From CBDAQR01 sp965199055 (lineage in GTDB: Bacteria > Pseudomonadota > Gammaproteobacteria > Pseudomonadales > Halieaceae): DNA of 64,000 bases. A program made the position numbers and the translations under genes. Location: assembly GCA_965199055.1 (NCBI GenBank), contig CBDAQR010000004.1:62001-126000 (forward strand), in the 5' to 3' direction. Of this stretch, positions 25,785-33,045 are shown one piece after another. Numbering within the stretch: position 1 is the first letter of the stretch; the number at the start of each line of letters is the position of its first letter. The notes beneath the pieces were generated by a model. The model was not told where the DNA came from. It searched no databases and was given only the letters and a program-made list of their open reading frames with translations.

Positions 25785-27227
25785 ATGACCGACGAATTTA
25801 GCCTTATATCGAAGTATTTTGCACCATTTTCGCAACAAATAGGCGATGATTGCGCTATTTTGGCGCTAAATGAGGGCGAGCAGCTCGCGACTTCAGTCGA
25901 CACCCTGGTCGAGAACATTCATTTCTACTCCGATGCGCCGCCGGATCAGGTGGGCTATCGGGCCGTGGTCACCGCGCTCAGTGATCTCGCTGCTATGGGC
26001 GCCGAGCCGCGGGCCATCACATTGGCGCTGACTCTGCCGGAAGCCAACGAGACCTGGCTGCAGCAATTCTCCCGTGGCATCGAGCAAGCCACCAAGGCCT
26101 ATGAAGTGGAATTGATCGGCGGCGATACCACCAGAGGCAATCTCACCATTTCCGTGACCGTGATGGGAGCCATCAAAAATGAGCAAACGCTGAGACGCGA
26201 TGGCGCGCAGCCGGGCGACCGTGTTTATGTCAGTGGTCCCACCGGCGATGCCGCTGCTGCGCTCGCTGTCATGAATGGCCGATGGAGCGGGCATCGCCAG
26301 CACAAGGAATACCTGCTCAATCGTTTTTATCGCCCCACGGCCAGAACCGAACTCGGTCAGCAGCTCATTGGCATCGCCAGCAGTGCCATTGATGTCTCCG
26401 ATGGGTTGTTAGCGGATGCAGAGCACCTGTGCGAGCAGAGCAGGGTGGGTATTTATATCGATGCCAACCAGTTGCCCTTGAGCCCCGCACTGGAGACTGT
26501 GCCTGACGAAGGGCAAGCCAAAAGCTGGGCGCTGGCCGGCGGTGACGATTACGAATTACTGTTCACCGTACCGGCAGACAAAGCAGACCAAGTACCCAGC
26601 CATTGCTACTGCATCGGCGAAGTCACCGAGGGCCACACCGTTAGCTGCAACTTCGAAGTCGACCGCGCCGGCTTCGATCATTTCGCGCAACCACCACCCT
26701 CCGAGGGTATGGACAAGAACTTAAACCAACCGGATGGCCAGGCCAGCGCCGAGGGTCCTCCGCCAAAACCCAAGCCGTTTCGTAGCATCACCCAGTTTCT
26801 GGCATTCGGTTTTGGGTCGGGGCTATCGCCCAAGGCGCCGGGCACGGTGGGTACGCTCGTTGCTATTCCTATGTATCTGCTAGTGAGTGGTCTCAGTTTG
26901 CCGCTCTACACCGCTTTCGTCGTCGCGGCCACGCTATTCGGAATTTGGGTGTGTGGAAAGGCGAGCAAGGAGCTCAAGGTGCACGATCACCCCGGTATCG
27001 TATGGGATGAATTCGCGGGCTTCTGGGTGGCGATGTGGGCGTTACCTGCCAATATCGTCACCATTGCAGGGGCGTTTGTGGTCTTCCGCTTCTTCGACAT
27101 CGTCAAACCCTGGCCCATCCGCTTTTACGATAAGAATCTCGATGGTGGCTTGGGTATTATGCTCGACGACATCATCGCCGGGGTTTTCACCTGTGCGCTT
27201 TTGCATGGGGTGCTCTGGTTACTCTAG
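25785..27227 (+). CDS. thiL-pgpA: Fused thiamine-monophosphate kinase / phosphatidylglycerophosphatase A
   Basis: One 480-residue frame holds two enzymes that are normally separate neighbours. Residues 1-~300 are ThiL, which makes thiamine diphosphate: QQIGDDCAIL, ALSDLAAMGAEP, IGGDTTRGN, and SSAIDVSDGLLADAEHL. Residues ~333-480 are PgpA, a membrane phosphatase of phospholipid synthesis: FGSGLSPKAPGTVGTL, HDHPGIVWDEFAGFW, FRFFDIVKPWPI, GGLGIMLDDIIAG. The linker (about 300-332) is Pro/Gln-rich, and a REP-like repeat (26696-26727) encodes part of it. The Met in the linker (GMDKNLNQ) could be an old or internal pgpA start. Confidence 0.9.
   Translation: MTDEFSLISKYFAPFSQQIGDDCAILALNEGEQLATSVDTLVENIHFYSDAPPDQVGYRAVVTALSDLAAMGAEPRAITLALTLPEANETWLQQFSRGIEQATKAYEVELIGGDTTRGNLTISVTVMGAIKNEQTLRRDGAQPGDRVYVSGPTGDAAAALAVMNGRWSGHRQHKEYLLNRFYRPTARTELGQQLIGIASSAIDVSDGLLADAEHLCEQSRVGIYIDANQLPLSPALETVPDEGQAKSWALAGGDDYELLFTVPADKADQVPSHCYCIGEVTEGHTVSCNFEVDRAGFDHFAQPPPSEGMDKNLNQPDGQASAEGPPPKPKPFRSITQFLAFGFGSGLSPKAPGTVGTLVAIPMYLLVSGLSLPLYTAFVVAATLFGIWVCGKASKELKVHDHPGIVWDEFAGFWVAMWALPANIVTIAGAFVVFRFFDIVKPWPIRFYDKNLDGGLGIMLDDIIAGVFTCALLHGVLWLL
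26696..26727 (+). repeat. REP-like element inside the ThiL-PgpA linker
   Basis: The 13-nt core ACCCTCCGAGGGT (stem of 6 around one C) is followed by a 19-nt tail, ATGGACAAGAACTTAAACC. The core is identical, and the tail similar in length and ending, to the element beside the RAYT gene at 50403. Here it is read as codons (PSEGMDKNLNQ). It is the only copy seen inside a gene. Confidence 0.8.
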
Positions 27228-27676
27228 TGTGCCGGTCGGTCATAGCGAATAAACGGCGTCAGTTCACCCACGCGGTCATAGAGTCTGCGCCCTGCTTCAT
27301 TAAAATCCTGCGTTAACCAATACACCTTCGGGCAGCCTCCGGCATCGGCAGCGGCGTAGACCGCCTCAATCAGCGCGCGGCCAATACTCTTTCCGCGCAT
27401 GTCGGTATCCACCATCAGATCCTGCAGATAGCACACATTCTCCACCCGCCAGCAGTGACGGTGAAACAGATAATGGGTTAAGCCAACAGCGCGCCCGTCC
27501 AGCTCGGCGATTAGCCCCCGAAACTCATTATCGTTCCCCGATAACAGTCGCGAAAACGTGGTTTGATACACCACTTCCTCGACAGATGTTTCGTAGTATT
27601 CCAGATACAGCGTCCACAAACGGTGCCACTCAGCTTCATCGCTGGGCTGCAGCGCCCGCACAGTTAAATCGCCCAC
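27224..27676 (-). CDS. GNAT-family N-acetyltransferase
   Basis: A 150-residue protein with the GNAT acetyl-CoA site. MVDTDMRGKSIGRALIEAVYAAA (beta4-alpha3, R/Q-x-x-G-x-G/A) lies near residues 88-110, followed by VYWLTQDFNEAGRRLYDRVG. The start MGDLTVRALQPSDEAEW is typical of the family. Substrate unknown. It is convergent with thiL-pgpA, overlapping by 4 bp. Confidence 0.88.
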   Translation of the reverse strand: MGDLTVRALQPSDEAEWHRLWTLYLEYYETSVEEVVYQTTFSRLLSGNDNEFRGLIAELDGRAVGLTHYLFHRHCWRVENVCYLQDLMVDTDMRGKSIGRALIEAVYAAADAGGCPKVYWLTQDFNEAGRRLYDRVGELTPFIRYDRPAH

Positions 27677-27809
27677 ATGCGTACTCCACGGAAGAACCTG
27701 CCATTCACCTTAGCATTGATCTGAACAATCACCGGAAGACGTAGTCAAAACAGCACAAATTTTGTACGCTCAAAATATTAACTAAAACAGGCTGCAGCCC
27801 GCATAAACT

Positions 27810-28457
27810 ATGAAACTCGCGCACATTTCCCTTCCGGCGTTCATCATAGCCCTGACCCTGGGATTCAGCCCCTCGGCCCTGGCCGATATTGAAGTCCTGG
27901 GTTTGTTCAAGGGTGCCGCGCTGCTGAAAAAAGATGGCCAGCAGAAGCTACTCAAGGTGGGCCAACAGTGGGAGGGCATCACTCTGCTTGAGGCGAGTTC
28001 GAAGCAGGCCGTCGCCGACATCAATGGCGAGAAAATGACGCTCACGGTGAGTCAGCGCATTGGCGCCAACTATGCCGAGCCCACGGGCAGAACCGTGCGC
28101 ATTCCTCGCAACGACCTGCGCCAGTACATCACCACGGCTCAGATTAACGGCCGCTCGGTTAGAGTGCTTGTCGATACCGGCGCCAACGTCCTTGCGATGA
28201 ACGCAAGTACTGCCGCCTCTCTCGGCGTGGATTATAAAAAGGGCGTTCCCAGTCGGGTCAGCACGGCCTCGGGCGTCGTGAAGGGCTACCAGGTGATGTT
28301 GGACTCAGTAGACGTCGGGGGGTTGAAGGTAAACCATGTGCAGGCGTCCATAATCGAAGGCACCCATCCGCAAATGGTTTTGCTGGGAACCACCTACCTG
28401 CAACACGTTCATATGCAAGAGCGTGATGGCATTCTGCTCTTGGAAAGCAAGTTCTGA
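27810..28457 (+). CDS. Retropepsin-like aspartic protease (clan AA, TIGR02281-like)
   Basis: A 215-residue exported protein. The signal peptide ends near FSPSALAD. The aspartyl protease core is VRVLVDTGANVLAMNASTAASLG with DTGA near residue 120 and the partner hydrophobic strand MVLLGTTYLQHVHM near the end. Such single-domain proteins work as dimers in the envelope of many proteobacteria; their targets are not known. It stands alone before the truncated frame at 28620. Confidence 0.85.
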   Translation: MKLAHISLPAFIIALTLGFSPSALADIEVLGLFKGAALLKKDGQQKLLKVGQQWEGITLLEASSKQAVADINGEKMTLTVSQRIGANYAEPTGRTVRIPRNDLRQYITTAQINGRSVRVLVDTGANVLAMNASTAASLGVDYKKGVPSRVSTASGVVKGYQVMLDSVDVGGLKVNHVQASIIEGTHPQMVLLGTTYLQHVHMQERDGILLLESKF

Positions 28458-28619
28458 TCCGGCGCCATACAAGACCCGCCCGCTACCCACTTATTTTGTA
28501 TGGCGGCTGCGAAACCGCCGACAGAGCGCTCTTGGATTTGATTCTGCGGCTTGAAGCTATCACTTTTCGCACCTAGACTACCGCGCTTAGCTTTTACGAT
28601 AGATCGGCAGGACACCAGA

Positions 28620-28760
28620 GTGAATACTCCCAAGCAGCAGGCGACAGAGACACGGATCGTTTCCCTGAAACCTGGAATGTATATCATCCGCTTCAACGCT
28701 ATTCCGACTCTTGGCGAGGGCGCAATACTTAGTGTTGCGCCGACGCAGGCAGGAGTGTAA
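28620..28760 (+). pseudogene. Truncated 5' fragment of an unknown gene, cut by IS copy 1
   Basis: A GTG-started frame (MNTPKQQATETRIVSLKPGM) with AGGA eight bases upstream. It reads 46 codons and then stops at a TAA formed by the IS end itself (28758-28760). No continuation is found beyond the right end of the IS. I do not recognise the family. The gene was probably longer, and its 3' part was lost with the sequence next to the insertion. Confidence 0.55.
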
Positions 28761-28829
28761 GTACCCCGTAAAATAGCGCCACTCATACGTAGAAATTTCT
28801 ATAAACTAACGTGATAGGAGTTTTTACAT

Positions 28830-29093
28830 ATGCGCAAATCGAAGTTCAGCGAAACGCAGATTGTGGCGTTTCTCAAACAAGCAGAAAGCGGAGTGCCGGT
28901 TCCGGACATATGTCGAGAGCATGGCATTGGACTCAGCACCTTTTACAAGTGGCGCTCTAAGTACGGTGGAATGGAAGCCTCCGATGTACGGCGGCTCAAG
29001 GAACTTGAAGAAGAGAACCGCAAGCTCAAGCAGATGTATGCCGATCTCAGCCTGAAGAGTCAGATGCAGGAAGAGATCATAAAAAAGCTTTAG
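28830..29093 (+). CDS. IS3-family transposase OrfA
   Basis: An 87-residue DNA-binding protein. A helix-turn-helix (SETQIVAFLKQAESGVPV, then CREHGIGLSTFYKWRSKYGG) is followed by a leucine-rich coiled coil (RRLKELEEENRKLKQMYAD). The last codons are ATA AAA AAG CTT TAG; a -1 slip on A-AAA-AAG would join it to orfB to make the OrfAB transposase. Confidence 0.95.
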   Translation: MRKSKFSETQIVAFLKQAESGVPVPDICREHGIGLSTFYKWRSKYGGMEASDVRRLKELEEENRKLKQMYADLSLKSQMQEEIIKKL

Positions 29094-29125
29094 GGCCAGT
29101 CCATCGTCGGCAGTGGGTTGATCGT

Positions 29126-29905
29126 TTGCGCAAGGATTACCCTGTCAGCATTCGAGCGGCCTGTGGTGCAGCCGCGCTAAGTCGCACGGCGTATTACTAC
29201 ACGCCCAAGCGAGTAGATGATAGTGAGCTGATTGATGCGTTGCTGGCCTTGGTTGAGAAGCACCCTCGCTGGGGTTTTCCAAAGCTGTGTAAGCGGCTCA
29301 GAGCGTTGGGTAAACGTTGGAATCACAAACGGATTTACCGTGTTTATATGGAGTTAAAACTGAATATACGGCGTAAAGTAAAACGCAGGATACCGAATAG
29401 GAATCCGTTGCCATTGCGCGTTCCTAGATCAGCCAATATCTGTTGGTCGATGGATTTTATGAGCGATACCTTGCGTCACGGTCATCGGTTTCGCACGTTC
29501 AATGTGGTTGATGATTTCAATCGAGAAGTGTTAGCGATAGATATCAATTCGGGCATTACTACGGAGCGAGTGATACATACATTAGATCGTATTGCAGCCT
29601 GGCGAGGCTATCCCGCTATTATCAGGGTTGATAATGGCCCTGAATTTACATCAGGGGCGTTGGCTGAATGGGCGCAAGCGCATGGAATTCAGATCGATTT
29701 CATCAAGCCCGGCAAGCCTTACCAAAATGGATTTATCGAACGTTTTAATCGCACGTATCGAGAGGAAGTATTGGACTTATATCTGTTCGAGACATTGCAG
29801 GAAGTTCGAGAGATCACGGATGACTGGATCGTGTTGTATAACCATGAACGACCCCATGATGGATTGAACGATATGACACCCGTTCAATACCGAGAAGTGG
29901 CTTAA
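29126..29905 (+). CDS. IS3-family transposase OrfB (DDE integrase core)
   Basis: A 259-residue frame from a TTG start; as OrfAB it extends back through the -1 frame (ALGPVHRRQW). The HTH_21 region (SRTAYYYTPKRVDDS) is followed by the rve core: catalytic Asp in CWSMDFMSDTL, Asp in IIRVDNGPEFTS, Glu in YQNGFIERFNRTYREEVLD. It is intact in this copy and could serve the defective copy in trans. Confidence 0.95.
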   Translation: MRKDYPVSIRAACGAAALSRTAYYYTPKRVDDSELIDALLALVEKHPRWGFPKLCKRLRALGKRWNHKRIYRVYMELKLNIRRKVKRRIPNRNPLPLRVPRSANICWSMDFMSDTLRHGHRFRTFNVVDDFNREVLAIDINSGITTERVIHTLDRIAAWRGYPAIIRVDNGPEFTSGALAEWAQAHGIQIDFIKPGKPYQNGFIERFNRTYREEVLDLYLFETLQEVREITDDWIVLYNHERPHDGLNDMTPVQYREVA

Positions 29906-29955
29906 TTTTTCTATGAATGGGTGGTTAGCTGTTTGGGGTATTTACAGCTGGGGGT

Positions 29956-30711
29956 ATGCGAAACTATGGCTTTGCCGTAGTCAACTTTCCTTATGCGGAT
30001 TTTGAAACGTTAGCGAACGACGCCGTTACATCCTTGAGCGTTCAAATTCAAAGTCAATCTAGTGCTGATAAGCGCACAGTTGAAGAGGCATGGAGCGAAC
30101 TAGATCCGGTCAAAGATATCGCCTGTAATGAGTCTATTCTCAACCTTCTAAGGGTAGTCTACGCGCGCAAACCGTTTCCGTTTTCTACGCTGAACGCTGA
30201 AGCGAGCATTAATGGGCAGATTCATTGTGATGCACTCGGTTTCGCTTCGCGTCCCGACAACTACATGTGTGGAGTATGGCTCGCGCTCGAGGATATGAAA
30301 GAGAGAGACGCAAGTTTATCGGTTTACCCTGGGTCCCACCGATGGCCGAGATACTACAGCGATCAATTAGCGATAGACTTTGCCCAGAGAGAAGACACGT
30401 CGCTTGCGTCGGATTATCGGGATTTGTTGATAGATCTTGTGAAGGCGCATGATGTGAAGCCAATGCCAATTCGGCTTAAGAAGGGTCAGTGCGTTATATA
30501 CTCCGGTAGTCTGGTTTTTGCCGGCGCTGAGCCTGATGCTAAGGGCACTTCGTGGAGGCAGCGTACGCAGTATTACTTTGAAGACTGCGTTTATTGGAAT
30601 CCTGAAGCTAGTGATGTGGGGATGGGTCAGTTAGAGTACCGTCGCCCGCGGAATATTATTTCAGGTGAGCGGGTCAATGGAACCTATATGAGCCGGCAGG
30701 TGAGTGTATAG
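29956..30711 (+). CDS. PhyH-like (phytanoyl-CoA dioxygenase) protein beside the IS, maybe 5'-truncated
   Basis: A 251-residue protein starting nine bases after the IS end (MRNYGFAVVNFPYADF). The fold call rests on the iron-ligand motif HCD in NGQIHCDALGFASRP, SVYPGSHRWPRYYSD and the C-terminal strand CVIYSGSLVFAGAEP. The distal His expected near LVHxG is replaced by Phe/Ala, so the 2-His-1-Asp site looks incomplete. The native N-terminus and promoter may be lost, with expression perhaps from the IS. It is 2 bp from the DUF1800 gene. Confidence 0.6.
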   Translation: MRNYGFAVVNFPYADFETLANDAVTSLSVQIQSQSSADKRTVEEAWSELDPVKDIACNESILNLLRVVYARKPFPFSTLNAEASINGQIHCDALGFASRPDNYMCGVWLALEDMKERDASLSVYPGSHRWPRYYSDQLAIDFAQREDTSLASDYRDLLIDLVKAHDVKPMPIRLKKGQCVIYSGSLVFAGAEPDAKGTSWRQRTQYYFEDCVYWNPEASDVGMGQLEYRRPRNIISGERVNGTYMSRQVSV

Positions 30712-30713
30712 AA

Positions 30714-31856
30714 GTGCCTGAATCGAATCCCAGGCTTCTTCCATACTATCGCGCGAAGTGGATTCGCCAGATGCTCCAATCGGGTTTCGCGCTTGAGGAC
30801 GAGCTTGCTCTGTTCTGGCACGGGTACTTCGCGACTCAAGCCAGCCAGATTGGGGCCTCTAGAATTCGTGGCCGGTTGGCATGGCAGCAGGTGCAGCTGT
30901 TCTACCGTTATGGCTGCACGAGTTTCAGAGACTTACTACATTCGATGGTTAGAAATGCTGCGCTACTTCGTTTTTTAGACAATCAGACCAGTACCGCCGC
31001 TTCACCAAATGAAAATTTCTCTCGGGAGCTGCTGGAGCTCTTCAGTCTTGGTGAGGGTCACTATAGCGAGCAGGACGTGTTAGCCGCTACTCGTGCATTC
31101 ACCGGTTGGAGGTCAGACGACGCGGGAAACTTTACTTTTGCTTCCGAACACCATGATAGTGGGCAGAAGAGATTTCTCGGTGTAGCCGGCAACCATAATG
31201 GGGATGACATTGTCGAGCTAATCTTGAAACAGCCTCGCTGTGCGGACTATGTCGCAGAGTCATTATGGATGCATTTTGTTTCAGATGAGCCGGACTCCAA
31301 AGTAACAAGTGATTGGGGGAGGCGTCTATTCGAGTCTGATTACGCGTTGCCCAGCATTCTCGGACCGATGCAGGAATTGATCGAAGAAAGACGGCGCGAG
31401 GGCCTGCAGCGAATTAAATCGCCAGCTGAGCTTGTGATAGGTACCTGGGCTCAGTTTCAGCTTCCGTCTTTAGATCTATCTGTCTTGTATCGTGCGATGG
31501 TTGATATGGGGTTTAAGTTGTACGAGCCGCCGGACGTGAGCGGCTGGCGGGGGCACTCAGCATGGATAGATTCCAGCACTCTACTCGCTCGACAGAAATT
31601 TGTTCGATACGTTATAGAAGCGATTCAAGAAATTGACAGATTACGTAAGGGTGAGAAGCTTTCATTTGGTATTGATGTTGCTGACTACACCTATGGTTTT
31701 TCCGCTGCGTTAGAGGCATTGAGTAATGAGCTCTCTTACTGGTCTACATCACTAGTTGTACCGAAATCTTTGCAAAAGGAACTGAGTGCAGTTGATAGTG
31801 AAGAGTTGCGCCTGATAGCCACCTATCTCCATAGTCCGGAGTATCAGTTGATATGA
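30714..31856 (+). CDS. DUF1800-family protein
   Basis: A 380-residue protein from a GTG start. DUF1800 marks: LPYYRAKWIRQMLQSGF, ELALFWHGYFATQ, NENFSRELLELFSLGEGHYSE, DVLAATRAFTGWR, and YEPPDVSGWRGHSAWID. The family has no settled function and is nearly always paired with a DUF1501 gene, as here (ATGA overlap). It is shorter than typical (about 450 or more), with the usual N-terminal part absent. Confidence 0.88.
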   Translation: MPESNPRLLPYYRAKWIRQMLQSGFALEDELALFWHGYFATQASQIGASRIRGRLAWQQVQLFYRYGCTSFRDLLHSMVRNAALLRFLDNQTSTAASPNENFSRELLELFSLGEGHYSEQDVLAATRAFTGWRSDDAGNFTFASEHHDSGQKRFLGVAGNHNGDDIVELILKQPRCADYVAESLWMHFVSDEPDSKVTSDWGRRLFESDYALPSILGPMQELIEERRREGLQRIKSPAELVIGTWAQFQLPSLDLSVLYRAMVDMGFKLYEPPDVSGWRGHSAWIDSSTLLARQKFVRYVIEAIQEIDRLRKGEKLSFGIDVADYTYGFSAALEALSNELSYWSTSLVVPKSLQKELSAVDSEELRLIATYLHSPEYQLI

Positions 31857-33025
31857 GTGAGATTAGCCGAAGGGAATTCCTGCATCGCAGTCTGATAATT
31901 GCGGGTGCTAGCACGTTGTCTCTTGGAGTAGATGCCCGGAGTACAGCGAGCCCGTCTTACTTGGTGTTGGTTGAGCTAAAGGGTGGCAATGATGGGCTCA
32001 ACACGTTTCTTCCGCTGGACCAGCATGCTTACTATGATCTCAGGCCCAAACTTGCACTTAGAGGGTCGGCAGTCGCAGAGTTGAGCCCTAACCTAGGTCT
32101 GAATGCAGTTCTTTCGGACCTACTGCCAGTCTGGCGTTCGGGCGAGATGGCCGTGCTTCCCGGGCTTGGTTACGAGCAGCCGAATCTATCTCACTTTCGA
32201 GGTATGGATATCTGGTATAGCGGCTCGAATAGCGAGCAAGTGGTGTCGCGTGGGTGGTTGAGCCGTCGCCTTAGTACAAGTGCTCCGGCAGATGGAATCA
32301 CGCTATCTCGTGGAGATTCCGTTTTCAGAGAAGGTGAGGCAGAGTACCTTGTGGTTAAGAGCTTCAGAGAGTTTGCGAAGCAGGATGTGGGTGTAGAGGT
32401 TTGGCGCGGTAAGCCCGCGAATGATGCTATGGATCATCTGCTAAGAACCGCGAAGCAGGTCCAAACATTTCAAGCTGAGCTAAAGAATGCGCTGCGTCGC
32501 TCGAAGGCAAAGATTAGCGGATTCCCGAAGCACAACTTCGGGCGGCAATGCGAAGCGACCGCCCAACTGATAAGCAGCGGTCTGGGCGTGCCTGTAATTC
32601 ACTTGCGTATTGGTGGCTTTGACACGCATGCAAAACAGGCTGGACGTCATGAGGTGCAGCTTCGGATGTTGGGCGAGGGTCTGGGTGCACTTAGGCGCGC
32701 GCTCATCGAAAGCGGTGATTGGTCGTCTACATTGATTGCAACTTTTTCCGAGTTTGGACGTCGCGCAGCGGAGAATGGTAGTGGTGGTACAGATCATGGG
32801 GCAGCAGCAGCCCACTTCGTGATGGGTGGCCGTGTCCAGGGCGGCGTCTATGGCGATTACCCTTCTCTGACCGATCTGGATGAGCGCGGTAACTTGCGCT
32901 ATACCACGGACTTCAGGCGGCTTTATTCCACTATTGAGAACCGGTGGCTAGGTGCGAATCAGCCGCTGTTTCCCATTGAGCGGTTCCCGGTACTGCCTTT
33001 CCTGCGGGAGGAGAAGAGCGCTTAA
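31853..33025 (+). CDS. DUF1501-family protein (Tat-type leader)
   Basis: A 390-residue exported protein. The N-terminus SRREFLHRSLIIAGASTLSLG is a twin-arginine-like leader. DUF1501 family marks: LVLVELKGGNDGLNTFLPLD, YEQPNLSHFRGMDIWYSGS, IGGFDTHAKQAGRHE, ATFSEFGRRAAENGSGGTDHG. Some members have a sulfatase-like fold. Its start overlaps the DUF1800 stop, and the pair may act together at the cell surface. The role is unknown. Confidence 0.88.
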   Translation: MSEISRREFLHRSLIIAGASTLSLGVDARSTASPSYLVLVELKGGNDGLNTFLPLDQHAYYDLRPKLALRGSAVAELSPNLGLNAVLSDLLPVWRSGEMAVLPGLGYEQPNLSHFRGMDIWYSGSNSEQVVSRGWLSRRLSTSAPADGITLSRGDSVFREGEAEYLVVKSFREFAKQDVGVEVWRGKPANDAMDHLLRTAKQVQTFQAELKNALRRSKAKISGFPKHNFGRQCEATAQLISSGLGVPVIHLRIGGFDTHAKQAGRHEVQLRMLGEGLGALRRALIESGDWSSTLIATFSEFGRRAAENGSGGTDHGAAAAHFVMGGRVQGGVYGDYPSLTDLDERGNLRYTTDFRRLYSTIENRWLGANQPLFPIERFPVLPFLREEKSA

Positions 33026-33045
33026 ATCGGGTAGAATTCCGGCTT

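Larger units (their letters stand above)
28756..29946 (+). mobile_element. IS3-family element, copy 1 (IS407-like, 1191 bp)
   Basis: The ends are TGTAAGTACCCCG on the left and, on the other strand, TGTAAATACCCCA on the right. It contains orfA and orfB of the IS3 type with an AAAAAAG slip site. It is the complete copy. The flanks (GGAG on the left, GCTG on the right) show no target duplication, which points to a later deletion or rearrangement at one side. A second copy, inverted and 92 bp shorter, lies at 36110-37208. Confidence 0.93.
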
